Assembly (NCBI RefSeq): GCF_001186125.1
Contig: NW_014040500.1
Coordinates: 137,152-164,651 of the forward strand
Length of the DNA stretch: 27,500 bases
Reading direction: 5' to 3'
Source: Sphaeroforma arctica JP610
Taxonomy: Eukaryota > Opisthokonta > Ichthyosporea > Ichthyophonida
The notes below the pieces were generated by a model. The model saw nothing but the letters and a program-made list of their open reading frames with translations, was not told where the DNA came from and ran no database searches. The position numbers were made by a program, and so were the translations under genes. Shown here one piece after another: positions 1-9,385 of this stretch (within the stretch, counting starts at the first letter, position 1; every line of letters begins with the position of its first letter).

Positions 1-15
1 GTGTGTGTGTAGTAG

Positions 16-46
<31 letters not shown>
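1..46. repeat. GT and TA microsatellite
   Basis: A short GT run (1-10) is followed by a TA run of about 14 units (18-46). It is simple sequence at the window edge with no coding content. Confidence 0.95.
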
Positions 47-50
<4 letters not shown>

Positions 51-100
51 AACTTCACAAAAATTGGTATGAAGAAACGGCTTCCTACTCACACGTTTAT

Positions 101-166
101 TCTACTGGTTCTATCTGTTAGAATGTGACATGAACACTCCTCACCAAGAGAGTATGTGTATCTGTC
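101..166 (+). pseudogene. Degenerate copy of the start of the FtsJ-like exon
   Basis: This 66-bp stretch aligns without gaps to 249-314 at a fixed offset of 148 bp. By eye about 44 of the first 60 bases match. Read in the matching frame it gives FYLLECDMNTP against FNLLVCDMNIP in the real exon, so the resemblance holds at protein level. The splice-acceptor AG of the real exon is TG here and the similarity fades after about 22 codons. It is therefore probably a dead partial exon duplication rather than an alternative exon. Confidence 0.5.
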
Positions 167-255
167 TCATTTGGAACTTAAGCCTCAGATACGAATGTTC
201 ACTTCAATCCATGCTTCTTACACTCAATTGTGTATATTGAATGCTATCTCTACAG

Positions 256-1488
256 GTTCAATTTGTTGGTGTGTGATATGAACATTCCTCCCACGGATTG
301 TATGGAGATTGTATCAACGGCCAAAGATCTGCTGGCGCCAGGGGCTGCATTGGTAGTAACTTTGAAGAACCACAGAGGTGGACGCAAGTTTATGTATGAG
401 GTATGTACCGGTCCTAAAACATGGTGCTAGTTGTTCTTGCATGTTGTGAGTGCTAGCCCTGAGAGCCTATGTAAGTACGAAACGGTATAGTTATCTGGCA
501 CCTAGATTATAAATCCTTCTATGAACACATGCTAAGATCTAATGTGTCACTTTTAGAGCCTTATGTAAAGTATGGGTGCTAAAGCAGTGGCTGAGGTGTG
601 ACCGCTAGAGTACAGGGAAAACCGTAGGTACCACCAGTGCCCTAGACTTTTGGACCGGAATTGTTAGTGATTTGAAGAGCAACACTACTAGTTTTGCAAG
701 ATCAGGCATGAGGTTAGTATATACGACAACTAAAGGCCTTTGTATGGTATAGATGGTGGACATGTATCTGTGTGTAAATGTTGGAAGTAATCATGTAGGA
801 TGTATGTACTAGCGTAAGCCCAGTAAGTTTTAAACACTAGTGTCTTTAGACACTTTATGACCAAATGAATAAACCGTGGGTTTGTATACTTGATCTATAA
901 AACGTACTAGTGAGCCTTATAATTTAATTACATGTTTGTGTGCTGAAAAATGGTACTAGTACATGCAACCCCATTTCTTGCTTCGAACAATAGAGCTGCC
1001 ATCAAAATGCACTCACATCTCTCGAAATAATCTTTGTGAGAGATGTACATACACATCATTTCTCACATCGATGGATATCGTTCCCGTCGATTGTTCGCAA
1101 TAAAATATTTTCATTAGGGCATGGCAATCATATGTTCTTGTGTATATTCGTAGTAGTATACAGCCACCTCATACATCACATCGAACAGTACAGCTGACAT
1201 ATCCATATCCACGTCCAAATCCACAAATTATTTTCCTTCAATTTTCAATTCAAATTCAAATTCAAATTTTTACCCAAATCAAAACTTAATTTTCAATTCA
1301 TTTCCAAATCCAAATCGAAAATTAAATTACAACCCCAAATCTTATCGAATGTCTTCTTTACACTTCAGAATACGGAGAAGGCCGCGGAGATGTTCAGCGC
1401 AATGTGTGAACCGTCAACTGTACGGAAGTTCCAGCTCATCTCGGGCCGAGAGCAGGAGTATACCATGGTCGGGCGAACTAAAGCATAA
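256..1488 (+). CDS. FtsJ-type RNA 2'-O-methyltransferase, last two exons (5' part outside window)
   Basis: Two exons are supported. The first is 256-400, with acceptor ctacag before it and donor GAG|gtatgt after it. The second is 1369-1488, with acceptor cttcag, ending at TAA 1486-1488. The first exon starts with one base that completes an upstream codon, and the junction between the two exons is phase 0. The first encodes LLVCDMN, a helix, then LAPGAALVVTLKNHRGG. The second encodes 39 residues ending ISGREQEYTMVGRTKA. This is the C-terminal half of the FtsJ/RrmJ/RlmM Rossmann fold. The DM after strand 4 and the Lys in VTLK match the catalytic Asp and second Lys, and the SGREQEYTMVGR stretch matches the SR..SREVYLV region holding the catalytic Glu. 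Such enzymes methylate ribose 2'-OH groups in rRNA, tRNA or mRNA caps; the substrate cannot be told. The SAM-binding N-terminal half lies left of the window. The stop codon lies inside the first minisatellite unit. Confidence 0.72.
401..1368 (+). other. 968-bp intron of the FtsJ-like gene
   Basis: This is non-coding sequence between donor gtatgt (401) and acceptor cttcag (ends 1368). It holds scattered ACTAGT words. Its 3' end is a 103-bp stretch without a single G on this strand (1214-1316), built of CAAATT-like simple repeats, which serves as an extended polypyrimidine/adenine tract before the acceptor. No further exon was seen inside it, but a small one cannot be excluded. Confidence 0.6.
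1214..1316 (+). repeat. G-free CAAATT simple repeat before splice acceptor
   Basis: The plus strand has only A, C and T for 103 bases, with repeated TTCAAA and CCAAAT words. It lies about 50 bp before the acceptor of the last FtsJ-like exon. Confidence 0.8.
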
Positions 1489-1994
1489 CTAAATATATCA
1501 TAATGTATAAACTATAGTTACATATTAATGCTAAAACTACAAAGCCATTACTAACAGTGCACCTTTTAGCCTTATACTAGACGAAAGATAAGCGTTTCGG
1601 TGAACAAAAGCAGAAGTATATTTATCAATGTAAAGTCTGCAAAGCCAATACTAACAGTGCACCTTCTAACCATATGCTAGACAATATAAGCGTTGTGACG
1701 AACTAAAATATAACTAAATATTTCAAGCTAGAAATTACAAAGTCACTACTAACAGTGCACCTTATAGCCACATGCAAAACTGAAAATTAACGCTTTGGTG
1801 AACTACAGCATAACTCGATATATCAGTAAAAACTATAAAACAATTACTAAAGTACACCTTGTAGCCATATGGAAGACGGAAGATACGGGTTTTGGCGAAT
1901 TAAAACATAACCAAATATATGAATGTATGTGAACTACAAAGCCACTATTAACAGTATATCTTGTAGCCAATTGCCAGACTGGGAATAGCTTTTT
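1472..1994 (+). repeat. Minisatellite, about five units of 97-127 bp
   Basis: Units begin with GGYGAACTAAARCATAACT-like words at about 1472, 1599, 1697, 1797 and 1894. Each contains ACAAAGCCA.TACTAACAGTGCACCTT.TAGCCATATG and ends near GATAAGCGTTTYGG. The copies are diverged at roughly 70-85% by eye, so the array is old. Its first unit contains the last codons and the stop codon of the FtsJ-like gene. Confidence 0.85.
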
Positions 1995-2260
1995 GGCGTA
2001 GTTTATGCATTCGAACCATTTAGAAGGTTCTGGTGTGCTCGTTGGGGGGGGGGGCACTTGCGTATCTGTCTGAAGCGCTAGACATTTGTTTACTTTATGG
2101 CGTTTATCTGGAGTATTCGATGTATGTCTGCTTTTTGGCGTATTATATATGCTCGAACCATTGCAATGTTCTCGTTGGGGGGGCACGTGCGTATCTGTCT
2201 GAAGCGCTCGACGTATGTTTGCTTAATGACGTAGTTTATGTATTCGAACCATTGACAGCG
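1995..2260 (+). repeat. Second tandem repeat family, two full units and a part
   Basis: Units start at about 1995, 2137 and 2228 with GGCGTAGTTTATGCATTCGAACCATT-like sequence. They also contain GTTCTCGTTG, a G run, CAC.TGCGTATCTGTCTGAAGCGCT and GA...TATGTTTGCTT. The G run varies in length between units (about 12 and 7 Gs). Open frames across it are products of the repeat and are not called as genes. Confidence 0.75.
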
Positions 2261-2278
2261 TTCTTATATTTTTGCAAG

Positions 2279-2566
2279 CTATGTCCTGCTTGTGGTGCTC
2301 ACTCTGTTCCGGTGGAGTCTCATGCGAAGCAGTGTAAAGTTTTCAACGAAATCAGAAGCTTCTTTGAGTGGGTGAATAGGAGACCAGATGGAGAAGCTGA
2401 AGAACCAGAATCGTCGCACGGAGAACAGCAGCACGACCACAGAGTGAGACAATGGCTGCACGGCGAACCAGTTTTCCCACATGCCGGACTTCAATGCGAT
2501 GCTAAGGGCACTAGGAATACTTTCAGCACAAACGACTGGATGGCGACCCAGTCTTCCCTTTCCTGA
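2279..2566 (+). CDS. Candidate exon with a C2HC zinc-finger-like motif, unrecognised gene
   Basis: A pyrimidine-rich tract ending TTTTTGCAAG precedes an open frame starting LCPACGAHSV. The motif CxxC-x9-HxxxC (CPACG...SHAKQC) resembles small C2HC/UBZ-like zinc fingers. It is followed by a helical stretch (NEIRSFFEWVNRR), then an acidic and His/Gln-rich linker. The frame ends at 2566. A different frame from 2481 to 2672 reads two PDFNAM-containing repeats, so the true exon end or frame is unclear and an intron or slip near 2440-2480 is possible. No upstream exon was found between the minisatellites and this stretch. It may be a lone decayed exon. The family is not identified. Confidence 0.3.
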   Translation, partial: LCPACGAHSVPVESHAKQCKVFNEIRSFFEWVNRRPDGEAEEPESSHGEQQHDHRVRQWLHGEPVFPHAGLQCDAKGTRNTFSTNDWMATQSSLS

Positions 2567-2615
2567 CTTCAATGCGATGCCAAGGGCACCAGATATATGT
2601 GCAGCACCAAGCCGA
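2461..2615 (+). repeat. Two-copy tandem repeat of about 79 bp
   Basis: Both copies contain GGCGAMCCAGTYTTCCC, a short variable part, then GACTTCAATGCGATGCYAAGGGCAC. Offsets are 78-80 bp. In one frame each copy encodes PDFNAM followed by RA, which would be a short protein repeat if that frame is used. Confidence 0.75.
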
Positions 2616-3236
2616 CACCGGTCCAAACACCTGAACATGCACCTATACAAAGCACCTGCACCTGCACCATAATTCTTATCTGTAGTTGTATTTTCTACGC
2701 TATATACTAACGAACGAATTTGATTTTCTGTATCGAGAACGTTCTATGAACGTACTTTGCTACTCGACTGAACACGTTTGTTTCTACTATATACTGATTT
2801 ATTTCTACTATATACTGATTGCACATGATGGCTCTCAACAGCTGATGCATCAACTCTCCGCTCCGGAAGCTTGAGTCCTGGGACGCTTCCCGTTCTAGGT
2901 ACTCTACCCTTCTTGTAGTCTGTCATATCATCGTATTCAAACCGCAATCTACGCACTTTGAGATTCCTATTTATCTTGATTCGTCCTTCTAATGAAAGGT
3001 CTCAGTCACTCCTGTGGCGGTGTAGTGACACCTTCCCCCATATCTTACCACACTCTAGCACACAACAACGTCCGCCTGACATTGTGAGCTCGAAAACTGT
3101 GGAGGCGGTCTCAACTATACGACTATATGATATGTATGTGTGTAGTATATACTTTGTGTGTATAATTTTATAAATAAAAATAGGGGGTAGATTAATTGGT
3201 TATAAGGATTTTAGGGGGTAGATAAAAACTTAAAAG
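2616..3236. other. Stretch without a supported gene
   Basis: It contains a 21-bp tandem duplication (TTTCTACTATATACTGATT, 2781-2820). It also contains a minus-strand open stretch (about 2838-2956) that reads LRFEYDDMTDYKKGRVPRTG, which looks codon-like but matches nothing recognised. Two TAGGGGGTAGAT words (about 3182 and 3211) sit just outside the LTR. No gene is supported. Confidence 0.5.
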
Positions 3237-3731
3237 TGTAATCTTAGATCGACTCAAAACACAATGTAACGGTGAACTTAGTTTTATTTCCTCGATTGTT
3301 GAATAAACGTCTACCTTAGCAGAATGAACTTCTTGAATGAACTAAACCACGTATTTATACTATCTCCGAAGGATTTCCTTGAGAATCCTGCCGCCAATCA
3401 AATCGTGTATCTTCTCAATTTCGAGCCCACAAGTCCATTCAACATATATCGTCATCTGCCAACCTCCAGCTCATATTACCCCGCACTTCGGTTTGCAAAG
3501 CACCAATCATACACCAACCTCCTCTTCTTTTGAGCCTGCGCGGCCGTTCGCCAACAAACCGCACAATACAACTTAGAACTTTTCAAACTTATTAGTTTTC
3601 ACACTTATAAGTTATCGCCCACACTTAGAAGTTCTCGCACTCTTATTAGCGCCCAGGAACATTACCGAACAGTTTGGTACTTACAACACCAACATTGTTT
3701 TAAATCGGAGGTAAACATGGTTGACATTACA
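3237..3731 (-). repeat. 3' LTR of the Ty3/gypsy element
   Basis: It is 495 bp with terminal TGTAAT...ATTACA inverted repeats. On the element strand it carries TATAAATA (3346-3353 region) and an AATAAA-type signal close to the end. The near-identical partner is 8887-9381. The few differences all fall in the last 90 bp of the plus-strand sequence, which is the U3 start. Confidence 0.95.
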
Positions 3732-3738
3732 CCTCCCC
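3732..3738 (-). promoter_or_regulatory. Polypurine tract of the Ty3/gypsy element
   Basis: GGGGAGG on the element strand lies immediately upstream of the 3' LTR. That is the expected position of the plus-strand DNA primer in LTR retrotransposons. Confidence 0.7.
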
Positions 3739-3763
3739 AATGAACAAGACACTAGTGTCGAGT

Positions 3764-3994
3764 TCATTCATTCAACCATTTACTCAACTGCTTCTTCCGC
3801 AAAATCGGATCCCTCGCAACCTGGAAGAACATTTGCAACTTGTTCCACCTGTTCTTATTGAAGTGATGCTTCATAGCCAAATCCAAAGTATCTTCTACCA
3901 CGCCCTTACTCTCACCTCGCTTCGCCGCATTGACTATCGTATCAACATATATACCAAAAGCTGAATTCATGGCATATAACCAAGTCCTCCCCAT
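3764..3994 (-). pseudogene. Small open frame between integrase and 3' LTR
   Basis: A 76-residue frame lies just downstream of the integrase region and ends 26 bp before the polypurine tract. It begins MGRTWLYAMNSAFGIYVD and is basic towards its end. No membrane segment or known fold is recognisable. It could be the tail of pol in another frame or an accessory product. It is part of the fossil. Confidence 0.4.
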
Positions 3995-4000
3995 CGTTGT

Positions 4001-5595
4001 TTATCGCATTACTGCCACCATTTCATCAAGTTCTGTAACACTAGCTGCCCCTTCACCGGTATAATTGTGGAGCCAGATCAAACAAGCTTCCCTCCTACGC
4101 ATTCTAATACTGGACTCATGCTTCGGATCCTCTAACCTCACCTTAAGCTGATCCACATGTATTGACTTAACCTTCCGATTAATTCTGACCTTGTACATCC
4201 CTTGTAAGTGTTCCCTCATAACAATCGTGCCTCTCACTAAATAGGTTTTCGCCAACTTACTATCCTTCGACCTACCAGTATACCAAACCAACTGCCCCGG
4301 CTGCCAATCTGGTGCCTCTTTTCTATTCTTGTCTGTCGCCTTTGCCTTCGCCTCCTTCGCTACTTCATTTCCAATGGCCACCGATCTATCCCGCACAGCA
4401 GCTTCACTCAGAAGCTCAGAACCTATCACCTCTAACAACTTCGCTTGAATTATTCTATCAACCTGCCCCGTATAATGCCGGCCCGTAACATGATAGTATG
4501 GGCTGATACCCGTGGCCGAATTCACTGTCGCATTGTTCGCCAACATAACTGAATATATATATGCTGGCCATAAGGTTTCCTCCCCTACCGGCAAGTTCTT
4601 AGCAAGCCAATCCAGAATCGTACGCAAGACCCTCTCTGCCCTACCATTGCCCTGATGCCTATTTACTGATACGTAATGGCATTCTGCACCTCTCTCTGCC
4701 CAGAAACTTTTCATATCTGCTGAAGCGAACGGGCCACCCTCATCCATTACTACTTTCTTATGTGTCTTTCTTATGTGTACCCCAAGACAACACTTGTTGT
4801 TGAAGAAACTCTAATACCCCTTTAGTATTCTTCTCTTCCAACGTGTATGGCCGACACCACACTATCCTCGGAAAATGATCTATGGCCACTACTATACCTT
4901 CGAAACCGTGAACTGTCCTTGGCAAGGTCAAATGATCCATGCCTATACACACTGCAACCCCTTTCGGCCTCTCAAGCTGCATTAACAACCCTGTAGTCCC
5001 ACGAAGCCCCTCAACTTGTTGACACGCAACACAACTCTTCAACCACTTCCTCTCCATACTTAACCTTCAGGAACTCCCACATCCTATCTACCCCAGCATG
5101 CGCTAAAGTCTGATGCACCAGCGTAATAACGTACTCTTGCAAAGGCTGAACAAGTTCTGACCATACACTTAGACCAATACACTTAAGCTGTTTGCTAGCC
5201 ATTACATCCGGATCCCACATCTTAGTAATACCTCTCTCCATCACTGCAGTAGCCTGCGGATGCAATAAACCCACACGAACCTTGAAGTCGGCACTGACCT
5301 TGTCATCAAGACTCTCCTCTAACACTCGCAGTTTCTCTATAACCACCGCCAGCCGGACCCTCCTGTCTTCTACATCCTTGCAGACTTTATCAAATGACAA
5401 ATCCACACTTTCATCAATCTCTGGCAGACCCATTTTTGCACATGCAGCGAACTTATCACCCTCTACCGACACATGCACCATAATAGGATCAAACCACCAA
5501 CCACCACGGCATACGACTATGTCCATCCGCAACTTTGTTCTTTGGCCCTTCCAGGTACCGTAAATCCATATCAAACGATCGTACATACATATCAT
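4001..5595 (-). pseudogene. Integrase region of the Ty3/gypsy element
   Basis: On the element strand the order is an HHCC zinc-binding domain (HQTLAHAGVDRMWEFL and CVACQQ), then the DDE core with GMDHLTLPRTVHGFEG, MDEGGPFASADMKSFW and NRHQGNGRAERVL. A C-terminal basic domain follows (WQPGQLVWYTGRS...KVRINRKVKSIHVDQL). No chromodomain is evident. It is broken. Confidence 0.9.
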
Positions 5596-6960
5596 TCCTG
5601 TACCGTCTCTTACCCACTGGATCCGACGTAAACTCTACCAGCTGAACCACAACAATTAAAGGCTGATGATCCATCTCTACTATACGCACCTCGTACGATA
5701 TCCTAATCAAACCCGCGAGCTTCAAAACCCCATATGCTAGCGCTAACAATTATCTATCTGTCGGAGACAAATTAGCATGGAAATCTATCTTGGAACTCAC
5801 AAAGCCCACAGGAAGTCATTCTCCATCTCTTCTCACACATAAACAAGCACCTATACCCGAATCCGACGCATCTGTCTGCAACCTAAGTTGTTCCTCTTGT
5901 CTAGGTTCTACCAAGACTGTCTTCGCCTGAAAAATCTTCCGAGCCGACTGAAAAGCCTTCTCCTGCTCAGGACCCCACTGGAACCGTACCTTCTTCTTAG
6001 TCAGATCACTAATCGGAGCCAACACATTTGAGAAATTCGGAACGTAACTCGCCCACCATCCGAAACACTGATACCACGACCTGACCTCGGCCTTAGTTTT
6101 GGGCCTGGGCATATCTAATAACGCCTGAAGCTTTACTTCACTTATCATCGAACCCTTATCTGAAACCTCTCGACCCATCACGACTATAGAATCTTCTCGA
6201 TACGCGAAATTACATTTTGACAGCCGCAACTGTATCCCTTTCGCCTCAAAGCGCCTGATCATCTCCACAATACCATCCCAATGCTCAGTTGGATCATCCG
6301 AACCTAGCGCAGTATCATCAATGTACGTCTTAATTCCTTTAATTCCCTCCAATGTCTCATCCATTAGTTGTTGGAACACAAATGATGCTTCCTTTAAACC
6401 AAACGGCATACCAATAAATTGGAATCTCTCTCCCCAGGGCGTCAAAAATGCAGTTCAGGCTCTATCATTAACTGCCCAAACCCATTTTCATCGTCCACAT
6501 TAGTTCACCACTTGCGCCCCTTAACTGTTGCCAGAAACTCATCTTCTGTTGGTATCGGATATGTACCCGAATCTAGCTGATACTTCGTACGCATATAATT
6601 TATGCACATCCTCCAATCCTTGGGTTCCTCATAACTGGGATTACTACCCGGCACTTTAGGCACAAGTTTCGGCACTGTAAGCCAATCCGTATCTTGCACC
6701 CACTCTATCAACCCAGCTTCAAGCAATAGTTGCACCTTCTTCTTCATCACTTCTATAAATCGCACATCTTTCTTCGCATATACTTGTCTCAAAGGCGCCC
6801 CTCCTTCTTTGATCTGAAGCTTAAGCATCCGATCCTTCACAAACTTCGGTTTCTTGTCATTGTACGCCACTCTCCTAATAGCCGCCACCAACTCTGCCAA
6901 TTCTTCCATAGACTTCCCCAGTTCTTCAGCCAACAGTTCTAAGCCACTCGTATTGAACAT
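5489..6960 (-). pseudogene. Reverse transcriptase and RNase H region of the Ty3/gypsy element
   Basis: RT motifs are plain: DWRMCINYMRTKYQLDSG..YPIP, FQFIGMPFGLKEASFVFQ and the catalytic KTYIDDTALGS. The connection domain and the Ty3-type RNase H follow (LQTDASDSGIGACL, then VEMDHQPLIVVV). It is broken. Confidence 0.93.
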
Positions 6961-7002
6961 TAGATAATCGTCCTCACCCCCGGATCCATCACTTTCATAA
7001 CC

Positions 7003-7532
7003 TCAATCATAACCCCCATCATCTTGCATACTATCAAATGATGTTACCGGTTCTGCTCGCTGATATAATAACGGCGCCGCCACATGCTGAATATAATCTA
7101 ACACCGGCTCAGACGCCTCTTTGTTCAGCCAGGTCTTAAAGTCTGATGGCTTCTCTTTTACCACCTCAACCGGAAACAGTGTATACTTAGTCACCCCTTG
7201 CCTAGTGAGTACTGCCCCAGTTAATCCATACCCATTCAATTCACGTCTACCTAACAACATACCCGCATTGTGTGGAATCCAATCTATAACCCACATATCC
7301 AACTTAACCCTCCTTTCTCCTACTAAAGTAGGCAAAACAACCTCAACATCTCGCACCTTGTATTCCACATAAAGCGGAGCACCAAATCCCGTACCCACTC
7401 TCCATACAAATCATACTGAGCAACCAGCCCCAGACGCTCTACCAACCCCTTAGAAATCATCGACCTATCGGCGCCTTGATCAACAAACATATCGTCATAA
7501 CACTGTTCACTCTCCACATAACTATAGATCAA
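7003..7532 (-). pseudogene. Aspartic protease region of the Ty3/gypsy element
   Basis: The region contains a retropepsin-like flap and active-site neighbourhood (MFVDQGADRSMISKGLVERL) and IPHNAGMLLGRRELNGYG, the conserved ILG-like C-terminal motif. It lies between the gag zinc knuckles and RT, as expected. It is broken. Confidence 0.75.
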
Positions 7533-7571
7533 CGGTTGGCCTGGTCCTTCATAATTAGCCGCCGCCGCATG

Positions 7572-8868
7572 TCACAATTCAGGTGTCCCATCTGCACTCA
7601 TACGCACCTCCCCAGACGCTGCTGCCACTACATTACCCCCGGATCGTGTTATAGGACAGAATCTCGCAGTATGACCTCTCTTGCTACACGTATGACACAC
7701 CACGTCTTTCAACACAGGACACTCTTTTACATAGTGACCATCCTGCTTGCAAAACAAGCACGCCCCTCTCAGACCTGTCATCCCTGAAACCCTCGACTCC
7801 TGTCTAGCTGCAGCTACTTGCAACTGTCCTGCTCTCGCGGCTACCCTCGCCTGATGTCTACGGCCCGCTTGTTCCCGCTCTTCTTGACGCGCTTTGTCGT
7901 CTTCTCTCATCTCAAACAATTGCTCCAGCATCTGCCCCAACCCTCCTGCCTCGAACATCCTCAGAACCATGTTTTTCTCCGATTTGCGACTCGCAAATAA
8001 GGTTTTCAACAGACTTATACACCGCTCAGTCAATCCTTTTAAACCCTCCATCACTACATCCTTAGATCTCACATCATTTGCCAATTTAAGCAGCGTATCC
8101 ACATAGTCATCATCCCTCAGCATAGGAACCATCCTGCGTGCCCCATGCTGATTCGCTTTCTTAGCATTCCTACGAATCACCTTGCACAAAGCATCATACT
8201 CGCGCCGTTTCTGCTTAGCCTCTATCTTCCACTTAGCTGCTGCCCTTGGCTTGTCTGATGCATCAGTCTTCTTCCCTACTGCAGCAACCTTCACTGCAGG
8301 CACTCTTTTCTTCTTCTTAGCATCCTCATCCTCACTGTCGCTACTTTCGCTGTTATCACTGCTGTCCCTGTCCCTAGACTTCCTCCTAGTTCGTCCTCAG
8401 AAGGCACCTCAGTAAATGGATCCCGTTCTGGGAGTACTTTCTTTGCTTCAGCTTTCGCCGCAACATACCGAGCAACATAGTAATAAATCTCACGAAGATG
8501 CTCAATAACCTTTCAGGCTTGGATCACCACCCTCCTATTGCCTTCGCAAAATCCGCCTGGGTTCCACTCACTTCAAATGGGTCCTTAAACGCTGGATACA
8601 ATGCTGCAGCCGCGATGTACAGATCCTTCATCTCAATAACAGTCTTGCTGATATAGCCCTCTAGTTTCGACTTCGTCTCCGGTGTAACTTCCTTCAAAAG
8701 AGCCATCGCTGGGCGGGACCCTCCTTTCTTCGCCTCGAGCTCATAAGCCTTGGTACCCCTGACGTAATCCCATTGATGCATAAGTGTCGTCATCGGTTCC
8801 CCTCTCACATACACATATCTCCATAGAGGTTGCCCAGTCCCAGCTGCATTATCCTTCTTGTAAACCAT
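7572..8868 (-). pseudogene. Gag region of the Ty3/gypsy element
   Basis: Gag starts at ATG 8866-8868, only 18 bp from the 5' LTR (MVYKKDNAAGTG). The distal half is rich in Lys, Arg and Gln and ends with two CCHC zinc knuckles, CLFCKQDGHYVKEC and CHTCSKRGHTARFC, typical of nucleocapsid. It is broken. Confidence 0.9.
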
Positions 8869-8886
8869 TTTCCACTAACGTTTATT

Positions 8887-9381
8887 TGTAATCTTAGATC
8901 GACTCAAAACACAATGTAACGGTGAACTTAGTTTTATTTCCTCGATTGTTGAATAAACGTCTACCTTAGCAGAATGAACTTCTTGAATGAACTAAACCAC
9001 GTATTTATACTATCTCCGAAGGATTTCCTTGAGAATCCTGCCGCCAATCAAATCGTGTATCTTCTCAATTTCGAGCCCACAAGTCCATTCAACATATATC
9101 GTCATCTGCCAACCTCCAGCTCATATTACCCCGCACTTCGGTTTGCAAAGCACCAATCATACACCAACCTCCTCTTCTTTTGAGCCTGCGCGGCCGTTCG
9201 CCAACAAACCGCACAATACAACTTAGAACTTTTCAAACTTATTAGTTTTCACACTTATAAGTTATCGCCCACACTTAGAAGTTCTCGCACTCTTATTAAC
9301 GCCCAGGAACATTACCGAATAGTTCGGTACTTACGACACCATCATTGTTGTAAATCAGAGGTAAACATGGTTGACATTACA
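8887..9381 (-). repeat. 5' LTR of the Ty3/gypsy element
   Basis: It is 495 bp and near identical to 3237-3731. It supplies the promoter for the minus-strand transcript. A TATAAATA word lies at about 8996-9003 on the element strand. Confidence 0.95.
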
Positions 9382-9385
9382 AAAG

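Larger units (their letters stand above)
3237..9381 (-). mobile_element. Ty3/gypsy LTR retrotransposon, full-length but broken
   Basis: The element is 6145 bp in minus-strand orientation. It is bounded by two 495-bp direct LTRs that begin TGTAAT and end ATTACA, and by a 4-bp target duplication AAAG (3233-3236 and 9382-9385). The order along its own strand is 5' LTR, gag with two zinc knuckles, aspartic protease, reverse transcriptase, RNase H, integrase, a small open frame, polypurine tract, 3' LTR. RT before integrase is the Ty3/gypsy (Metaviridae) order. The coding part is spread over several frames with roughly eight interruptions, so it is a fossil. LTR identity is about 98.6% by eye (about seven differences), which suggests a young insertion. 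Confidence 0.96.

Noticed and set aside
2033-2278. Start of an open frame across the second tandem repeat
   Set aside because: The reading is only repeated DNA with a G run; coding texture begins only after 2279.
2744-2956. Minus-strand frame beginning MRRLRFEYDDMTDY
   Set aside because: The amino-acid texture is fair, but the frame includes a 21-bp tandem duplication and no homologous motif or splice partner was found.
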